Positions 17,763 through 27,197 of a stretch of 64,000 nt of DNA are shown here, piece by piece. Position 1 is the first letter of the stretch; every line of letters starts with the position of its first letter. This stretch comes from an uncultured Acidobacteriota bacterium (GTDB taxonomy: Bacteria; Acidobacteriota; Terriglobia; Bryobacterales; Bryobacteraceae), in the NCBI GenBank assembly GCA_902826605.1, contig CADEFM010000013.1:78868-142867 (forward strand). Reading direction: 5' to 3'. The translations under genes were made by a program, and so were the position numbers. A model generated the notes under the pieces. The model was not told the DNA's origin, ran no database searches, and saw nothing but the letters and a program-made list of their open reading frames with translations.

Positions 17763-19004
17763 CTATTGTGATTGCGCGATGGGCCGTCCGCCTATGGCTG
17801 CGGGATCTTTCTTGTCGTGCGTCGGAACCGCGTCACCGAAGTGCCCTTTGCGTCCCAGCGCCGCATCGTTATCGCGCGTTTGCCGGGGGCCGCGCATGAA
17901 GGTGCGCTGCCGCTGCATTTCCATGCCGCCGAGTTGCGCGAAGCGGTCCGAGGTGAACGCCGCCATCAGTTCCACTAGATCGTTAATTTCGTCTTCATTG
18001 AGACCTAACCGCTGAATGCCGCCGTCGAGGAACGGATTCGGTTCGCCGCCTTTGTTGTAATGATCCATCACATCCCAAAGCGTGGCTTCGCTGCCGTCAT
18101 GCATGTAGGGACTGGTGATGGCGATCTCCCGAAGTCCGGGCGTTTTAAACGCTCCGATGTCCGAGCGATTTTTAGTCACCAGGAAGCGGCCGAGTTCGGA
18201 GAGGTCGGATTCCAGAGCCAGGCGATCGATCTCCTCCTGGCTGCTGCCGGCCCGCTCCGCGCGAATGGCCAGCGAAGTGAAGTCCTGCTTGTGCGCGGCG
18301 ACTCCGATGTTGTGGAATTTATTGTCGGTGAAAAATGGAAAGGTGGGATTGAACGCGTGGCAGGAATTACAGCGTCCTTTCCCGTTGAAGACGGTCCAGC
18401 CGCGCCGCTGAGCATCGGTGAGTGCATTCGTTTCTCCGCGCAGAAAGCGGTCGATGGGAGCGGTCGTCGAGACCACGGTCCGCTCAAACGCAGCGATGGC
18501 GCGCGCCATGTCGTCGTAATTGGGAGGGCGTCCGAAGACGTCGTTAAACTTGGTCACGTATTCGGGAATCGCGCGCAGCTTGGCCACCACTTCTTCCGGG
18601 CTCTTCATGCCCATCTCGATGGGGTTCAAAATCGGCAGCTTGGCCTGATCTTCCAGAGTGGCCGCTCGGCCATCCCAGAACTGCGATTGCATGAACGCGG
18701 CGTTGATGATGGTAGGCGAGTTGCGCTTGCCGGATTGATCGCGAATTCCCTTGGCGGTTTCCAGGCGCGCCGTGAACCCTCCCCGAGGCTCGTGACAAGT
18801 GTTGCATGCCACCGTGTTATCGGCGGAGAGCCGCTTATCGTCGAACAGGTCGTCGCCGAGCCGCGCCTTCGCGGCGGAGCCGGGATTGTCGGCGGGCGTG
18901 ATGAATTTGATCAGATCCGGAGAAATGGGACTGGGAGGACTGGAGGGACCCTGCGCGACGGCAATAACTCCCATTCCCACCAGCACCAAAGGGAAGCGTC
19001 TCAT
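17763..19004 (-). CDS. MauG/CcpA-type diheme cytochrome c peroxidase
   Basis: 413 residues from ATG 19004, chosen because AGGAGG precedes it and a signal peptide follows. Two heme sites are present: VACNTCHEPRGGFT and RCNSCHAFNPTF. Also seen are LGDDLFDDKRLSADNT, NSPTIINAAF, QFWDGRAATLEDQ and TPGLREIAITSPYMHDGS, all usual for the bacterial CCP/MauG family. The C-terminal 60 residues are a family-atypical Met/Arg/Gln-rich tail (GGMEMQRQRTFMRG). It probably reduces peroxide or oxidises a protein partner in the periplasm. First gene of the operon with the phosphoesterase and cytochrome. Confidence 0.92.
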   Translation of the reverse strand: MRRFPLVLVGMGVIAVAQGPSSPPSPISPDLIKFITPADNPGSAAKARLGDDLFDDKRLSADNTVACNTCHEPRGGFTARLETAKGIRDQSGKRNSPTIINAAFMQSQFWDGRAATLEDQAKLPILNPIEMGMKSPEEVVAKLRAIPEYVTKFNDVFGRPPNYDDMARAIAAFERTVVSTTAPIDRFLRGETNALTDAQRRGWTVFNGKGRCNSCHAFNPTFPFFTDNKFHNIGVAAHKQDFTSLAIRAERAGSSQEEIDRLALESDLSELGRFLVTKNRSDIGAFKTPGLREIAITSPYMHDGSEATLWDVMDHYNKGGEPNPFLDGGIQRLGLNEDEINDLVELMAAFTSDRFAQLGGMEMQRQRTFMRGPRQTRDNDAALGRKGHFGDAVPTHDKKDPAAIGGRPIAQSQ

Positions 19005-19074
19005 GCATCCTCCTGTCTCATGCACCCTCCAGATGCGGACGTTCTGCCGCATTCTATTCGGGTCTCTGTTGACG

Positions 19075-19097
19075 ATTATAGGCGGGGAACCCCGTGG
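19075..19097 (-). promoter_or_regulatory. Possible promoter of the MauG operon with dyad in the spacer
   Basis: On the minus strand a perfect TATAAT (19080-19075) lies 71 bases before the MauG start. Just upstream sits CGGGGTTCCCCG (19094-19083), a 5-base-arm dyad where a repressor or activator could sit. The -35 region is poor, which would fit an activator-dependent promoter. Inference from sequence only. Confidence 0.35.
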
Positions 19098-19179
19098 AAT
19101 GCACAACGGGACGCCGGTTGCGAGCTGGTCGCAAGTTGACTCATCCCGCGGCGCTCACCGAGAATGGGCGCTGAAGGCC

Positions 19180-20406
19180 ATGTTCGAACTCTTCATAGCC
19201 CGTCGCTATCTGCGCGCCAAACGTAAGCAGGTGGTCATCTCCGTGATCACTGCGATTTCCGTGATCGGCGTGGCAGCAGGAGTCATGGCGCTGGTGATCG
19301 CGCTGGCCGTGAACAACGGACTGCGCGGGACGCTGCAGAAGAACTTGCTGGGAGCCACCGCGCACGTTTCCATTCTCGAAAAAGAGCCCGGCGGCGGCAT
19401 TGAAGGCTGGGAGGCGATCGCCGGACAAATGGCCAAGCTCCCTCACGTGAAAAGCGCCGGTCCGGCGCTTTATGAGAGCGGCTATCTCAGCGGCCCCATG
19501 CAAGGCGCGGGCGTGGCCATCAAAGGAATCGACGTGCGGCCTGGCAAGCCGGTCGCCGAAACTTTGCTCCACCTTAAGGCGGGCAATATCGAGGCCCTAC
19601 GTGAAAGTTCCGACCTCACGGGCATCATTCTAGGATCGCGCCTGGCGCAAAACATCGGCGCGGTCAATGGCAAGCAGGTTCAGCTCACCGTGCCCAACGG
19701 TCAGCTCACTCCGTTCGGCCCCCGACCCAGCTATGTGCGATTGCGCGTAGTGGGGATTTTCGAATCTGGGTTTTACGATCTGGACGCCACCTGGGCATTC
19801 CTGTCACTACCAGCCGCGCAGAAGGCGTTCGAGCTGCCCGACGTGGTGAACAGCATCGAGCTCACTCTCGATGATATATATGAAGCGCCCGCTGTCGCCG
19901 AAGCCGCCGGAAAAGTGATCGGCCCGAAGCTCGCCACCACCACCTGGGGCGAACAGAATCGCCAGATTCTGAATGCGCTCACCATGGAGCGTACCGTCAC
20001 CGTGATCACAATTGGATTGATCCAATTAGTAGCCGCGCTGAATATTCTGATTACGCTGGTGATGATGGTAATGGAAAAACATCGCGACATCGCCATCCTG
20101 ATGTCTATGGGCGCCAGAGCTCGCCAGATTCGCAATGTCTTCGTGTATGAAGGCGCGTTGATCGGCGCGGTGGGCACTGTCATTGGACTAGTGGTGGGGC
20201 ACGTGCTGTGCTATCTTGCGGACCATTATCAGTGGCTGAAATTGGACGAGCAAGTATATTCGATTTCCTTCGTGCATTTTGAGCCCCGCGCATTTGACGC
20301 GTTGTGGATCGCTGCGGCGGCCATGGCGGTGAGTTTGATTGCTACCCTCTATCCGGCGATGGGCGCGACGCGCATCGCGCCGGTGGAATCGCTACGATAC
20401 GAGTAA
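19180..20406 (+). CDS. ABC permease of the LolC/LolE (MacB-FtsX) type
   Basis: 408 residues from ATG 19180; the start is set by the conserved N-terminus FELFIARRYLRAKRKQ. One helix (about 25-48), a large periplasmic domain (50-270) and three C-terminal helices with MVMEKHRDIAILMSMGARARQI, the coupling-helix signature of lipoprotein-releasing permeases. No LolD ATPase lies beside it, so the ATPase must be encoded elsewhere. It likely releases lipoproteins from the inner membrane as a homodimer (LolF-like) or with a paralogue. Confidence 0.88.
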   Translation: MFELFIARRYLRAKRKQVVISVITAISVIGVAAGVMALVIALAVNNGLRGTLQKNLLGATAHVSILEKEPGGGIEGWEAIAGQMAKLPHVKSAGPALYESGYLSGPMQGAGVAIKGIDVRPGKPVAETLLHLKAGNIEALRESSDLTGIILGSRLAQNIGAVNGKQVQLTVPNGQLTPFGPRPSYVRLRVVGIFESGFYDLDATWAFLSLPAAQKAFELPDVVNSIELTLDDIYEAPAVAEAAGKVIGPKLATTTWGEQNRQILNALTMERTVTVITIGLIQLVAALNILITLVMMVMEKHRDIAILMSMGARARQIRNVFVYEGALIGAVGTVIGLVVGHVLCYLADHYQWLKLDEQVYSISFVHFEPRAFDALWIAAAAMAVSLIATLYPAMGATRIAPVESLRYE

Positions 20407-20420
20407 AGACACGAAATAGA

Positions 20421-20768
20421 ATGAAACTCCGGTTTTTCGAACAATCCATCCGCGTACGATTAAGCCAGTCCGAAGTCGCGCGTCTGGCGCAAACCGGCCG
20501 CCTCTCCGAACGGTTGGCATTTCCCGAGGGACAGACATTCGACTATGCCGTCGAAACCGGACCTAAGTTCGGCGTGTCTTTTGCAAACTCCCAGCTCGCG
20601 GTCACGTTACCCACTAACGAAACGAAAGAGTGGGCGGCCAACGCGGTGGTGACAATCTCGGGATCGAGCGGCCCTCTCACGATCTCGGTCGAGAAGGATT
20701 TTCAGTGTTTGCACGGCCCGGAAAGCGAGAATGCCGACGCGTTCCCGAACCCAGCGGCGCGCGCCTGA
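20421..20768 (+). CDS. Small conserved cytoplasmic protein (DUF7009-like)
   Basis: 115 residues beginning MKLRFFEQSIRVRLSQSEVARL. The N-terminal pattern, in which a short strand is followed by LRLSQSEV and an all-beta remainder, resembles a small family I recall as DUF7009; I cannot verify the name. No signal or catalytic motif. The C-terminal CLHGPESENADAFPNP is likely metal-binding or structural. It begins 14 bases after the permease gene, so it is probably in the same transcript. Confidence 0.65.
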   Translation: MKLRFFEQSIRVRLSQSEVARLAQTGRLSERLAFPEGQTFDYAVETGPKFGVSFANSQLAVTLPTNETKEWAANAVVTISGSSGPLTISVEKDFQCLHGPESENADAFPNPAARA

Positions 20769-20769
20769 T

Positions 20770-21795
20770 TTAGGCGGGCACGCCTTCCACAATCGAAAGT
20801 CCGCTTTCCGTTGGGATGATGCGCGCTAAGCGCCATCCCGACGCGGCCAGCAGATCCTTAAATTGCGCTTCCGTGCGTTCCTTGCCGCCGGGAAACAGGA
20901 GCATCTCGATATCAATAATCTTTCCCTGAGCGAAGTCATTGCCGACGGGTACGACGTTGTCCACCACCAGCAGCTTGCCTCCCTCATTGACGCCCGCGCG
21001 GCAGGATTTGAGAATCTTGACGCACACATCGTCGGGCCAATCGTGAATGATGTACTTCATGATGTAAGCGTCCGAGCCCGGCGGGACCGATTCGAACATA
21101 TTACCCGCGATAAATTGGCAGCGGTCGGCCAACGGCGCCAGCGGGCCGTTCCTGGCTGCGTCTAGCACGTGTGTGACTTCGTACAGCGTTCCCGACAGAT
21201 GGGCGTTACGGTTGAGAATCGTCGCCAGCAGCAGTCCCACACCGCCCGCGACATCGACGATGGAGCGCAGCTGGCTGAAGTCGTACACATCCGCCACGCA
21301 GTTGGCCTGCATCGACGAGGCCGACGTCATCGCATCGTTAAAGTTGGCCCCCATGTCGGGGTTCTTGGCAAAATACTCGAAAATGGGCATGCCATAAATG
21401 CCCTCCATGACTGTCTTGCCAGTGCGGATGCCATCCTCGATGCGGCCCCATCCGCGCATGTGCCACTCCTGGGTGAGGAAGGTCGCGAAATGGCGCAGCG
21501 TGGGGTGCGCATTGCTGCGCAGCACCGCCGATAGCGGTGTCTGCGAGAATTTCCCGTCGGCGCTTTCCGTGAGGACGCCGACGGCGGCTGTGGCGCGCAT
21601 CAAACGGTAAACCGCGCCCGCATCGGCGCCGATCTCACGAGCAATTTCTTCCGCCGATTTAGGTTCGGATTCCACGACGTCGGGAATTCCCAGGCGAGCC
21701 AGGCCGGAAATGCAGTTGGCGACCCACTGGCCCATGAGCATCTGAGCCATCGCAACTTCGGGCGGCGGAGAAGCGAGCTGAGGAAGAGTAGACAT
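20770..21795 (-). CDS. SAM-dependent O-methyltransferase (plant COMT-like family)
   Basis: 341 residues. The N-terminal winged-helix dimerisation domain (about 10-100) has IPDVVESEPKSAEEIAREIG. The SAM-binding site is SIVDVAGGVGLLLATIL, and the catalytic His lies in KYIIHDWPDDVCVKIL, a good match to the acetylserotonin/caffeate O-methyltransferase family (Methyltransf_2). The substrate is a small molecule that cannot be named from sequence. It is convergent with the preceding gene with 1 base between stops. Confidence 0.88.
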   Translation of the reverse strand: MSTLPQLASPPPEVAMAQMLMGQWVANCISGLARLGIPDVVESEPKSAEEIAREIGADAGAVYRLMRATAAVGVLTESADGKFSQTPLSAVLRSNAHPTLRHFATFLTQEWHMRGWGRIEDGIRTGKTVMEGIYGMPIFEYFAKNPDMGANFNDAMTSASSMQANCVADVYDFSQLRSIVDVAGGVGLLLATILNRNAHLSGTLYEVTHVLDAARNGPLAPLADRCQFIAGNMFESVPPGSDAYIMKYIIHDWPDDVCVKILKSCRAGVNEGGKLLVVDNVVPVGNDFAQGKIIDIEMLLFPGGKERTEAQFKDLLAASGWRLARIIPTESGLSIVEGVPA

Positions 21796-21965
21796 CAGTT
21801 CAAGTGTAGCCCGGCCGAGCGCAATGGACTAAACAATTTAGACCTCAAGAAAACAGGGGTTTCACCGAAATGAAAATTGGGGAGCCGAATCGGTGCCGCG
21901 CACAAGATTGGCTTAACACCACGTGCTGACGAGACGTCATCGAAGTGATGTGATGAAAGGATACC

Positions 21966-23774
21966 GTGGCCGCTGGTATCGGCAAATTGCTGGTCGTGGA
22001 CGCCAACGCGTCCAGCCGCGATCAGTTTTCGCAGCGGCTGCAGCGGCGCGGCCACGACGTTGAGGTCGCCATCAATGGCGTTGAGGCGCTCGAAAAGATC
22101 AACCACGCGCACTACGATCTGGTACTGCTGGATCAAATGATGCCGGGTTCCAGCGGTCTGGACCTGCTGCGTCTGCTGCGCGGCGCCCACTCGGAAGCCG
22201 AACTGCCAGTCATTATGGTGGCAAACGGGGATGGGACCGAGAAGATCATCGAATCGATGCGGGAAGCGTTCCGTGAGGGCGCGAACGATTATGTCACCAA
22301 ACCGGTGGCGTTATCCGCGATCGCCACCCAGATTGAGCCGCACCTGAAACCTCCGCACACGCGCCGGAAATGCGAGTTCAAGGATCCACTCACTTCCCTG
22401 GGAAACCGTGCGTTTCTCATGCGGTGTCTTCGGGAGGCCAGCGCGCGGCGGCAGGAAGTGCCCGTGTCACCCGGCCTGGATGCGCTCGCTGATCACCCCT
22501 CGCGCGTGCGTCCGGGCCGGGCAGACGGGGCTCCGGCGGTGAATGCGGTGCCCGACGAACATCTTGCGATCGTGGTGCTGGACGTGGACGATTTCAAACT
22601 GGTCAACGACCGCTGGGGTTGCGCTGCAGGCGACCACATCCTGGTGGAGATTGCGGATCGAATGGGTTTCGCGCTGGCCAACATGTATCCGCCCGCGAAA
22701 GGCGCGTTTTTTCGTACGGGCGGCGACGAATTCAGCGTGATACTCGACGGAGTGGATAGCGATGAGCGTCTGGACGAGGTGGTTCTCGCTCTAACAGCCG
22801 CAGTGGCGCGTCCCATTGCCCTGGGAGGAGCGTCCGCGCGGCTTACTGCCTGCGTCGGGGCTGCGCGCGACATCCGCCCTTCCACAACCGCGCGCGATCT
22901 TCTGCAACAAGCGGGTCTGGCGCTGCGGCGCGCGAAAAGCTACGGCAAGAGCCGCGTTGAAATCCACTTGGCCGCGCTCAATACCAGCGCCAATCGCCGG
23001 ACGATGGCCGCCGATCTGGCCCACGCCCTGGAACGCGGCGAAATGGAAGCCTACTATCAGCCCATCATGGATCTGAAGTCGCGTTCCATTGTCGGTTTCG
23101 AGGCGCTTCTGCGGTGGCGTCATTCCGGCCGCGGCTCCATTCAGCCGGTGGATTTCATTCCCATCGCCGAAGAGACCGGCCTGATCATACCGATCGGCTC
23201 ATGGATTCTGGAACAGGCCTGCCGGCAGTTGCAACACTGGCAACAAATGTTCCCGCAAACACCTATTCTTTCGATGAATGTAAATCTATCGGTCAAGCAA
23301 CTAAAGGATCCCCAACTGGTCGGCCGGATCGAAACCATTCTTGCGGCCACCGGTTTGGATCCCGCTACGCTCAGACTGGAATTAACCGAGAGCACGTTAA
23401 TCACGGATGTGGAATCGGCGCAGCACATTTTCGCCCGTTTGCGCGCACTGGGCGTCGGCCTGAAGCTGGATGATTTCGGTATGGGCTATTCTTCGTTTGG
23501 CTATCTCCGCAGTCTCTCTTTCGATGCGTTGAAGATCGACCGCAGCTTTATCCTAAGCCTGAACACCGACCCCGGAACCCGCAAGATTGTGGAATCGATC
23601 ATGGGCCTGGCCGGCGCTCTGAATATGGGGGTGGTGGCCGAGGGCATTGAAACCGAAAGCCAGCGAACGGAACTGCTGGATATTGGCTGCAGAACCGGCC
23701 AAGGATTCCTATTTTCCAAACCACTGCCCGCTGCCGCCGTGGAACGTCTGCTGCGCAGCGCCCAAGCGGCGTGA
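21966..23774 (+). CDS. Response regulator with GGDEF and EAL domains
   Basis: 602 residues from GTG 21966 with GAAAGG upstream. Domain order: receiver (1-120, phospho-acceptor Asp56 in VLLDQMMPG, Lys in DYVTKPVAL); GGDEF (about 140-325, intact FFRTGGDEFSVI and DVDDFKLVND); EAL (about 345-595). The EAL part keeps GFEALLRW, MNVNLSVKQL, ELTES, DDFGMGYSS, KIDRSF and VAEGIETE, so it should hydrolyse c-di-GMP. No RxxD inhibitory site precedes GGDEF. It could both make and break c-di-GMP under phosphorelay control. No kinase is adjacent; a PilZ receptor is encoded at 60568. Confidence 0.95.
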   Translation: MAAGIGKLLVVDANASSRDQFSQRLQRRGHDVEVAINGVEALEKINHAHYDLVLLDQMMPGSSGLDLLRLLRGAHSEAELPVIMVANGDGTEKIIESMREAFREGANDYVTKPVALSAIATQIEPHLKPPHTRRKCEFKDPLTSLGNRAFLMRCLREASARRQEVPVSPGLDALADHPSRVRPGRADGAPAVNAVPDEHLAIVVLDVDDFKLVNDRWGCAAGDHILVEIADRMGFALANMYPPAKGAFFRTGGDEFSVILDGVDSDERLDEVVLALTAAVARPIALGGASARLTACVGAARDIRPSTTARDLLQQAGLALRRAKSYGKSRVEIHLAALNTSANRRTMAADLAHALERGEMEAYYQPIMDLKSRSIVGFEALLRWRHSGRGSIQPVDFIPIAEETGLIIPIGSWILEQACRQLQHWQQMFPQTPILSMNVNLSVKQLKDPQLVGRIETILAATGLDPATLRLELTESTLITDVESAQHIFARLRALGVGLKLDDFGMGYSSFGYLRSLSFDALKIDRSFILSLNTDPGTRKIVESIMGLAGALNMGVVAEGIETESQRTELLDIGCRTGQGFLFSKPLPAAAVERLLRSAQAA

Positions 23775-23830
23775 AGCTGCGCCAGCATGAGTGATCGCTT
23801 GAAATCGCAAACGCACGGTATTCTAAAAGC

Positions 23831-24820
23831 ATGCAGCGAGGCGTGCAATCCGCGGCCGTGTCCTCCTCGCCGCATTCCTTTCCAGCGCGTCCGGCCGCGA
23901 ATCGCATTCCGGTATTCGCGTGGAGCGTGCTCGCTTACAATGTCGCCGTCATCTTATGGGGAGCTCTGGTGCGCGCCACAGGATCCGGCGCCGGTTGTGG
24001 CGGTCACTGGCCGCTCTGCAATGGAAATGTGATTCCCGCTTCGCTTGAAGCTGGCACACTGATTGAGCTCACACATCGGATCATGAGCGGGATCGCGCTG
24101 GCGGCCGTCGCTGCATTGTTTGTGTGGACCCGCAAAACGTTTCGCGCGGAATCCGCGTACCCCCGCCTTTGGAGCCCGCGCTGGTGGTCTACTCTCGCGC
24201 TAGTTTTCATCTTGACGGAGGCGCTGCTGGGCGCGGGACTGGTGCTCTTGGGTTATGTCGCGAAGGATGCGTCGGCGGGCCGGGCCTATTGGCTGTGTGC
24301 GCATTTGATGAATACGTTCCTGCTGCTGGCGTCGCTTGCGATGACCGCCTGGACCTCCATCGTTCCGCGGCAGCCCGCCAGCTTCGTGCCGCGCACCGCA
24401 GGTCCAGCGCGATTCGCTGTTTCCATAGGCGCCTTGGTTGCCGTGGCTATGGCGGGCGCAATCACGGCCTTGGGGGACACTTTGTTTCCGTCCGATTCGC
24501 TGGCTCGGGGGTTCGCTGAAGATTTTTCCGCGGGCGCGCCATTTCTGGTGAAATTGCGCGTCATCCATCCGGTTTTGGCGATTCTTACCAGCGTCCTGAT
24601 CGTGACCCTTGCACTTCCCGAGTACCGGGCCAGGCGCACGCGCCGTTTGGAACTACTTGCGGCAGCTTTGATGTTGCTAGTCGTGGCCGCCGTGGCAGCC
24701 GGAGCCCTCACCCTGCTGTTGCGCGCGCCACTGGCGTTGCAGTTACTCCATTTATTGATCGCCGATAGCCTCTGGATTGCGCTAGTCCTGTTCACCAGCG
24801 AGCAATTTCGGGAGAGCTGA
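23831..24820 (+). CDS. ctaA: Heme A synthase, COX15/CtaA
   Basis: 329 residues, eight predicted helices. The first loop has VRATGSGAGCGGHWPLC, with the Cys-x6-Cys pair seen in Bacillus-type CtaA. His ligands occur in ELTHRIMSG, CAHLMNTF, KLRVIHPVLA and LLHLLIADS. It oxidises heme O to heme A for an aa3-type cytochrome oxidase. No ctaB is next to it. An ATG at 23831 is used; a shorter start before the first helix cannot be excluded. Confidence 0.9.
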   Translation: MQRGVQSAAVSSSPHSFPARPAANRIPVFAWSVLAYNVAVILWGALVRATGSGAGCGGHWPLCNGNVIPASLEAGTLIELTHRIMSGIALAAVAALFVWTRKTFRAESAYPRLWSPRWWSTLALVFILTEALLGAGLVLLGYVAKDASAGRAYWLCAHLMNTFLLLASLAMTAWTSIVPRQPASFVPRTAGPARFAVSIGALVAVAMAGAITALGDTLFPSDSLARGFAEDFSAGAPFLVKLRVIHPVLAILTSVLIVTLALPEYRARRTRRLELLAAALMLLVVAAVAAGALTLLLRAPLALQLLHLLIADSLWIALVLFTSEQFRES

Positions 24821-24931
24821 CCCAATCGATCGGGCGTGGTCCAGGGCAAATGACGGTCTAGGCGAGCGAACCACGCCCCTCGCATCTCAGGCCCCAGGCC
24901 GAGTATGATAAAAGTAAGGAGCGACGTTCAC

Positions 24932-25234
24932 GTGAAAACGAAACCGAAGTTTTTGGTGTGGAGCGGCGCGGCGGCGTTATTGGTCTCCACGCTGGGATTG
25001 GTGCGGCCCGCGTTCGGGGAACATGAAAACTTTCCCGACGGTGAGGGCAAATCCACGCTGATCCGCGTATGTACGCAGTGCCATGATATCGAATCCCTGT
25101 CGCGCGTCCGCTACACGCGTCCCGAATGGGCGAATCTTGTGTATTCGATGAAAGACATGGGCGCTGAGGGTACCGCAGCGGACATGGAAGCCATCATCGA
25201 CTACCTGTTCAAGAATTTCGGCAAGAAAGAATAG
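24932..25234 (+). CDS. Small secreted c-type cytochrome
   Basis: I choose GTG 24932 because AAGGAG lies 10 bases upstream and a proper signal peptide follows (KTKPKFLVWSGAAALL, cut near AFGEH); an in-frame ATG at 24905 would place that site inside the gene. About 100 residues with one heme site, RVCTQCHDIESLSRVR, and the fold signature RPEWANLVYSMKDMG. A short soluble electron carrier. It lies between heme A synthase and PEP carboxykinase but is probably its own unit: a TATGATA box lies at 24904. Confidence 0.85.
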   Translation: MKTKPKFLVWSGAAALLVSTLGLVRPAFGEHENFPDGEGKSTLIRVCTQCHDIESLSRVRYTRPEWANLVYSMKDMGAEGTAADMEAIIDYLFKNFGKKE

Positions 25235-25258
25235 GAACGCCAAAGAACTGCGAGGGAC

Positions 25259-25300
25259 CACACCCACAACGTTTCCAGCACTGGGGACGTAGTGGGTGTG
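25259..25300 (+). other. Long-loop hairpin between the cytochrome and pckG
   Basis: CACACCCAC (25259-25267) and GTGGGTGTG (25292-25300) are perfect complements with a 24-base loop that itself contains CCAG/CTGG. It ends 53 bases before the pckG ATG. No T-run follows, so it may be a leader structure or a weak terminator for the cytochrome gene. Confidence 0.45.
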
Positions 25301-25353
25301 TACTGTTCGTGAGGCTGCGGTTTAGGAGCGGCTTGCTGTGAGAAAATGGGGGG

Positions 25354-27180
25354 ATGCAAGCAAGCGCAAAAACCTCTGCCAAGCCACTGAGTCAAAACCC
25401 ACATCTCCTCAATTGGGTTGACAAAATGTCCGCCCTGACCAAGCCCGCTGCCATTCATTGGGTCGACGGCTCGCAGGAAGAATATGACGCCTTGTGCCAG
25501 CAGTTGGTCGACGGCGGCACCTTCATCAAGCTGAATCAAAAGCTCTGGCCCGGGTGTTTTTATTCTCGCTCCGACGCAAGCGATGTGGCCCGCGTTGAGG
25601 ATCGCACTTTCATCTGCTCGCTTTCCAAAGATGGAGCCGGGCCGACCAACAACTGGGTGAATCCGCAGGAAATGCGCAGGAAGTTGAAGGAACTGTTCAA
25701 CGGTTCCATGAAGGGCCGCACAATGTATGTGCTGCCATTCAGCATGGGCCCCGTTGGCGGACCGATGTCGCAGATCGGCGTGCAGCTTACCGATTCACCT
25801 TACGCTGTGGTGAACATGCGCATCATGGCGCGCATCGGCGTCGAGGTGTTCAAGGAAATCGACAAGGGCGATAAACGCGTGGTCCCATGCGTTCACAGCG
25901 TTGGCGCGCCGCTGTCGGCGGGCCAAAAGGACGTCCCGTGGCCGTCCAATAAGGAAAAATACATCGTCCATTTTCCGGAAACACGCGAGATTTGGTCATA
26001 CGGCTCGGGCTACGGCGGCAACGCGTTGCTGGGGAAAAAATGCTTCGCGCTGCGTATCGCTAGCAACATCGCGCGCGATGAGGGTTGGATGGCGGAGCAC
26101 ATGCTGATCGTCGGCGTGGAGAGTCCGCAGGGCGAAAAGACCTACGTAGCGGCCGCCTTCCCCAGCGCTTGCGGCAAGACCAATTTCGCGATGCTTATTC
26201 CTCCTGCCGGCTTCGAAGGATGGAAGGTTTTCACGGTGGGCGACGATATCGCTTGGATCAAACCGAACGCGAACGGCCGCCTGCACGCTATCAATCCGGA
26301 AGCGGGCTTCTTCGGTGTCGCGCCAGGAACGTCCGCGAAAACGAACCCCAACGCCATGGCGACGCTCGCGAAAAACACCATTTTCACGAATGTCGCGCTG
26401 ACGCCCGAAGGCGGTGTGTGGTGGGAGGGGATGACCGACGAGCCACCTGCCGAATGTATCGACTGGCAAGGAAATAGATGGACGCCAGCCATCGCCAAGG
26501 AAACCGGCGCGAAGGCCGCGCATCCCAATTCAAGATTTACCGCGCCTGCGTCGCAGTGCCCGACCATCGATCCCGATTGGGAAAAGCCGGAGGGCGTGCC
26601 CATCAGTGCATTCATCTTCGGGGGCCGCCGCGCGACCACGATGCCGTTGGTGTATCAGGCCTTTAGCTGGAGTTCCGGCGTATACACCGGCGCGACTATG
26701 GGATCGGAAATGACGGCCGCCGCCGCGGGAACTATCGGCAAAGTGCGCCGCGATCCCATGGCTATGCTGCCGTTCTGCGGTTATCACATGGGAGACTACT
26801 TCCGGCATTGGATCAAGATGCAGAAGGGCCTCAGCGAGACTCCACGCATTTTCCACGTGAACTGGTTCCGCAAGGACGCCGCTGGCAAGTTTATATGGCC
26901 AGGCTTCAGCGATAATATGCGTGTGCTGAAGTGGATCGTCGACCGCGTCCGCGGCCGCGCCCTGGGCCGTGAAACGCCCATCGGATGGACGCCGCACTAC
27001 GAGGACATTCATTGGAAGGGCCTCGATTTCCCTAAGGACAAGTTCGACGAACTTCAGAATTTCGACGCGGCAGCGTGGAAGCAGGAGGTGATCGGCCATG
27101 AGGAGCTATTCCTCGATCTGCACGATCATCTCCCGAAAGAGATGATTTATGAGAGGGAGTTGTTAATCTGTCGGCTGTAA
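25354..27180 (+). CDS. pckG: Phosphoenolpyruvate carboxykinase (GTP)
   Basis: 608 residues, full length for the family. It has the P-loop [18 protein letters not shown] with the reactive Cys, [21 protein letters not shown] for metal and oxaloacetate binding, and [16 protein letters not shown] and [11 protein letters not shown] for nucleotide contact. It converts oxaloacetate and GTP to phosphoenolpyruvate, CO2 and GDP, the entry to gluconeogenesis. It stands alone with its own leader, which carries a long-loop hairpin. Confidence 0.97.
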   Translation: MQASAKTSAKPLSQNPHLLNWVDKMSALTKPAAIHWVDGSQEEYDALCQQLVDGGTFIKLNQKLWPGCFYSRSDASDVARVEDRTFICSLSKDGAGPTNNWVNPQEMRRKLKELFNGSMKGRTMYVLPFSMGPVGGPMSQIGVQLTDSPYAVVNMRIMARIGVEVFKEIDKGDKRVVPCVHSVGAPLSAGQKDVPWPSNKEKYIVHFPETREIWSYGSGYGGNALLGKKCFALRIASNIARDEGWMAEHMLIVGVESPQGEKTYVAAAFPSACGKTNFAMLIPPAGFEGWKVFTVGDDIAWIKPNANGRLHAINPEAGFFGVAPGTSAKTNPNAMATLAKNTIFTNVALTPEGGVWWEGMTDEPPAECIDWQGNRWTPAIAKETGAKAAHPNSRFTAPASQCPTIDPDWEKPEGVPISAFIFGGRRATTMPLVYQAFSWSSGVYTGATMGSEMTAAAAGTIGKVRRDPMAMLPFCGYHMGDYFRHWIKMQKGLSETPRIFHVNWFRKDAAGKFIWPGFSDNMRVLKWIVDRVRGRALGRETPIGWTPHYEDIHWKGLDFPKDKFDELQNFDAAAWKQEVIGHEELFLDLHDHLPKEMIYERELLICRL

Positions 27181-27197
27181 AAAATGAAGGTCCTTGC

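Noticed and set aside
18060..19139. Plus-strand frame of 359 codons over the MauG-type gene
   Set aside because: Antisense of two CxxCH sites and other conserved motifs; typical high-GC shadow frame.
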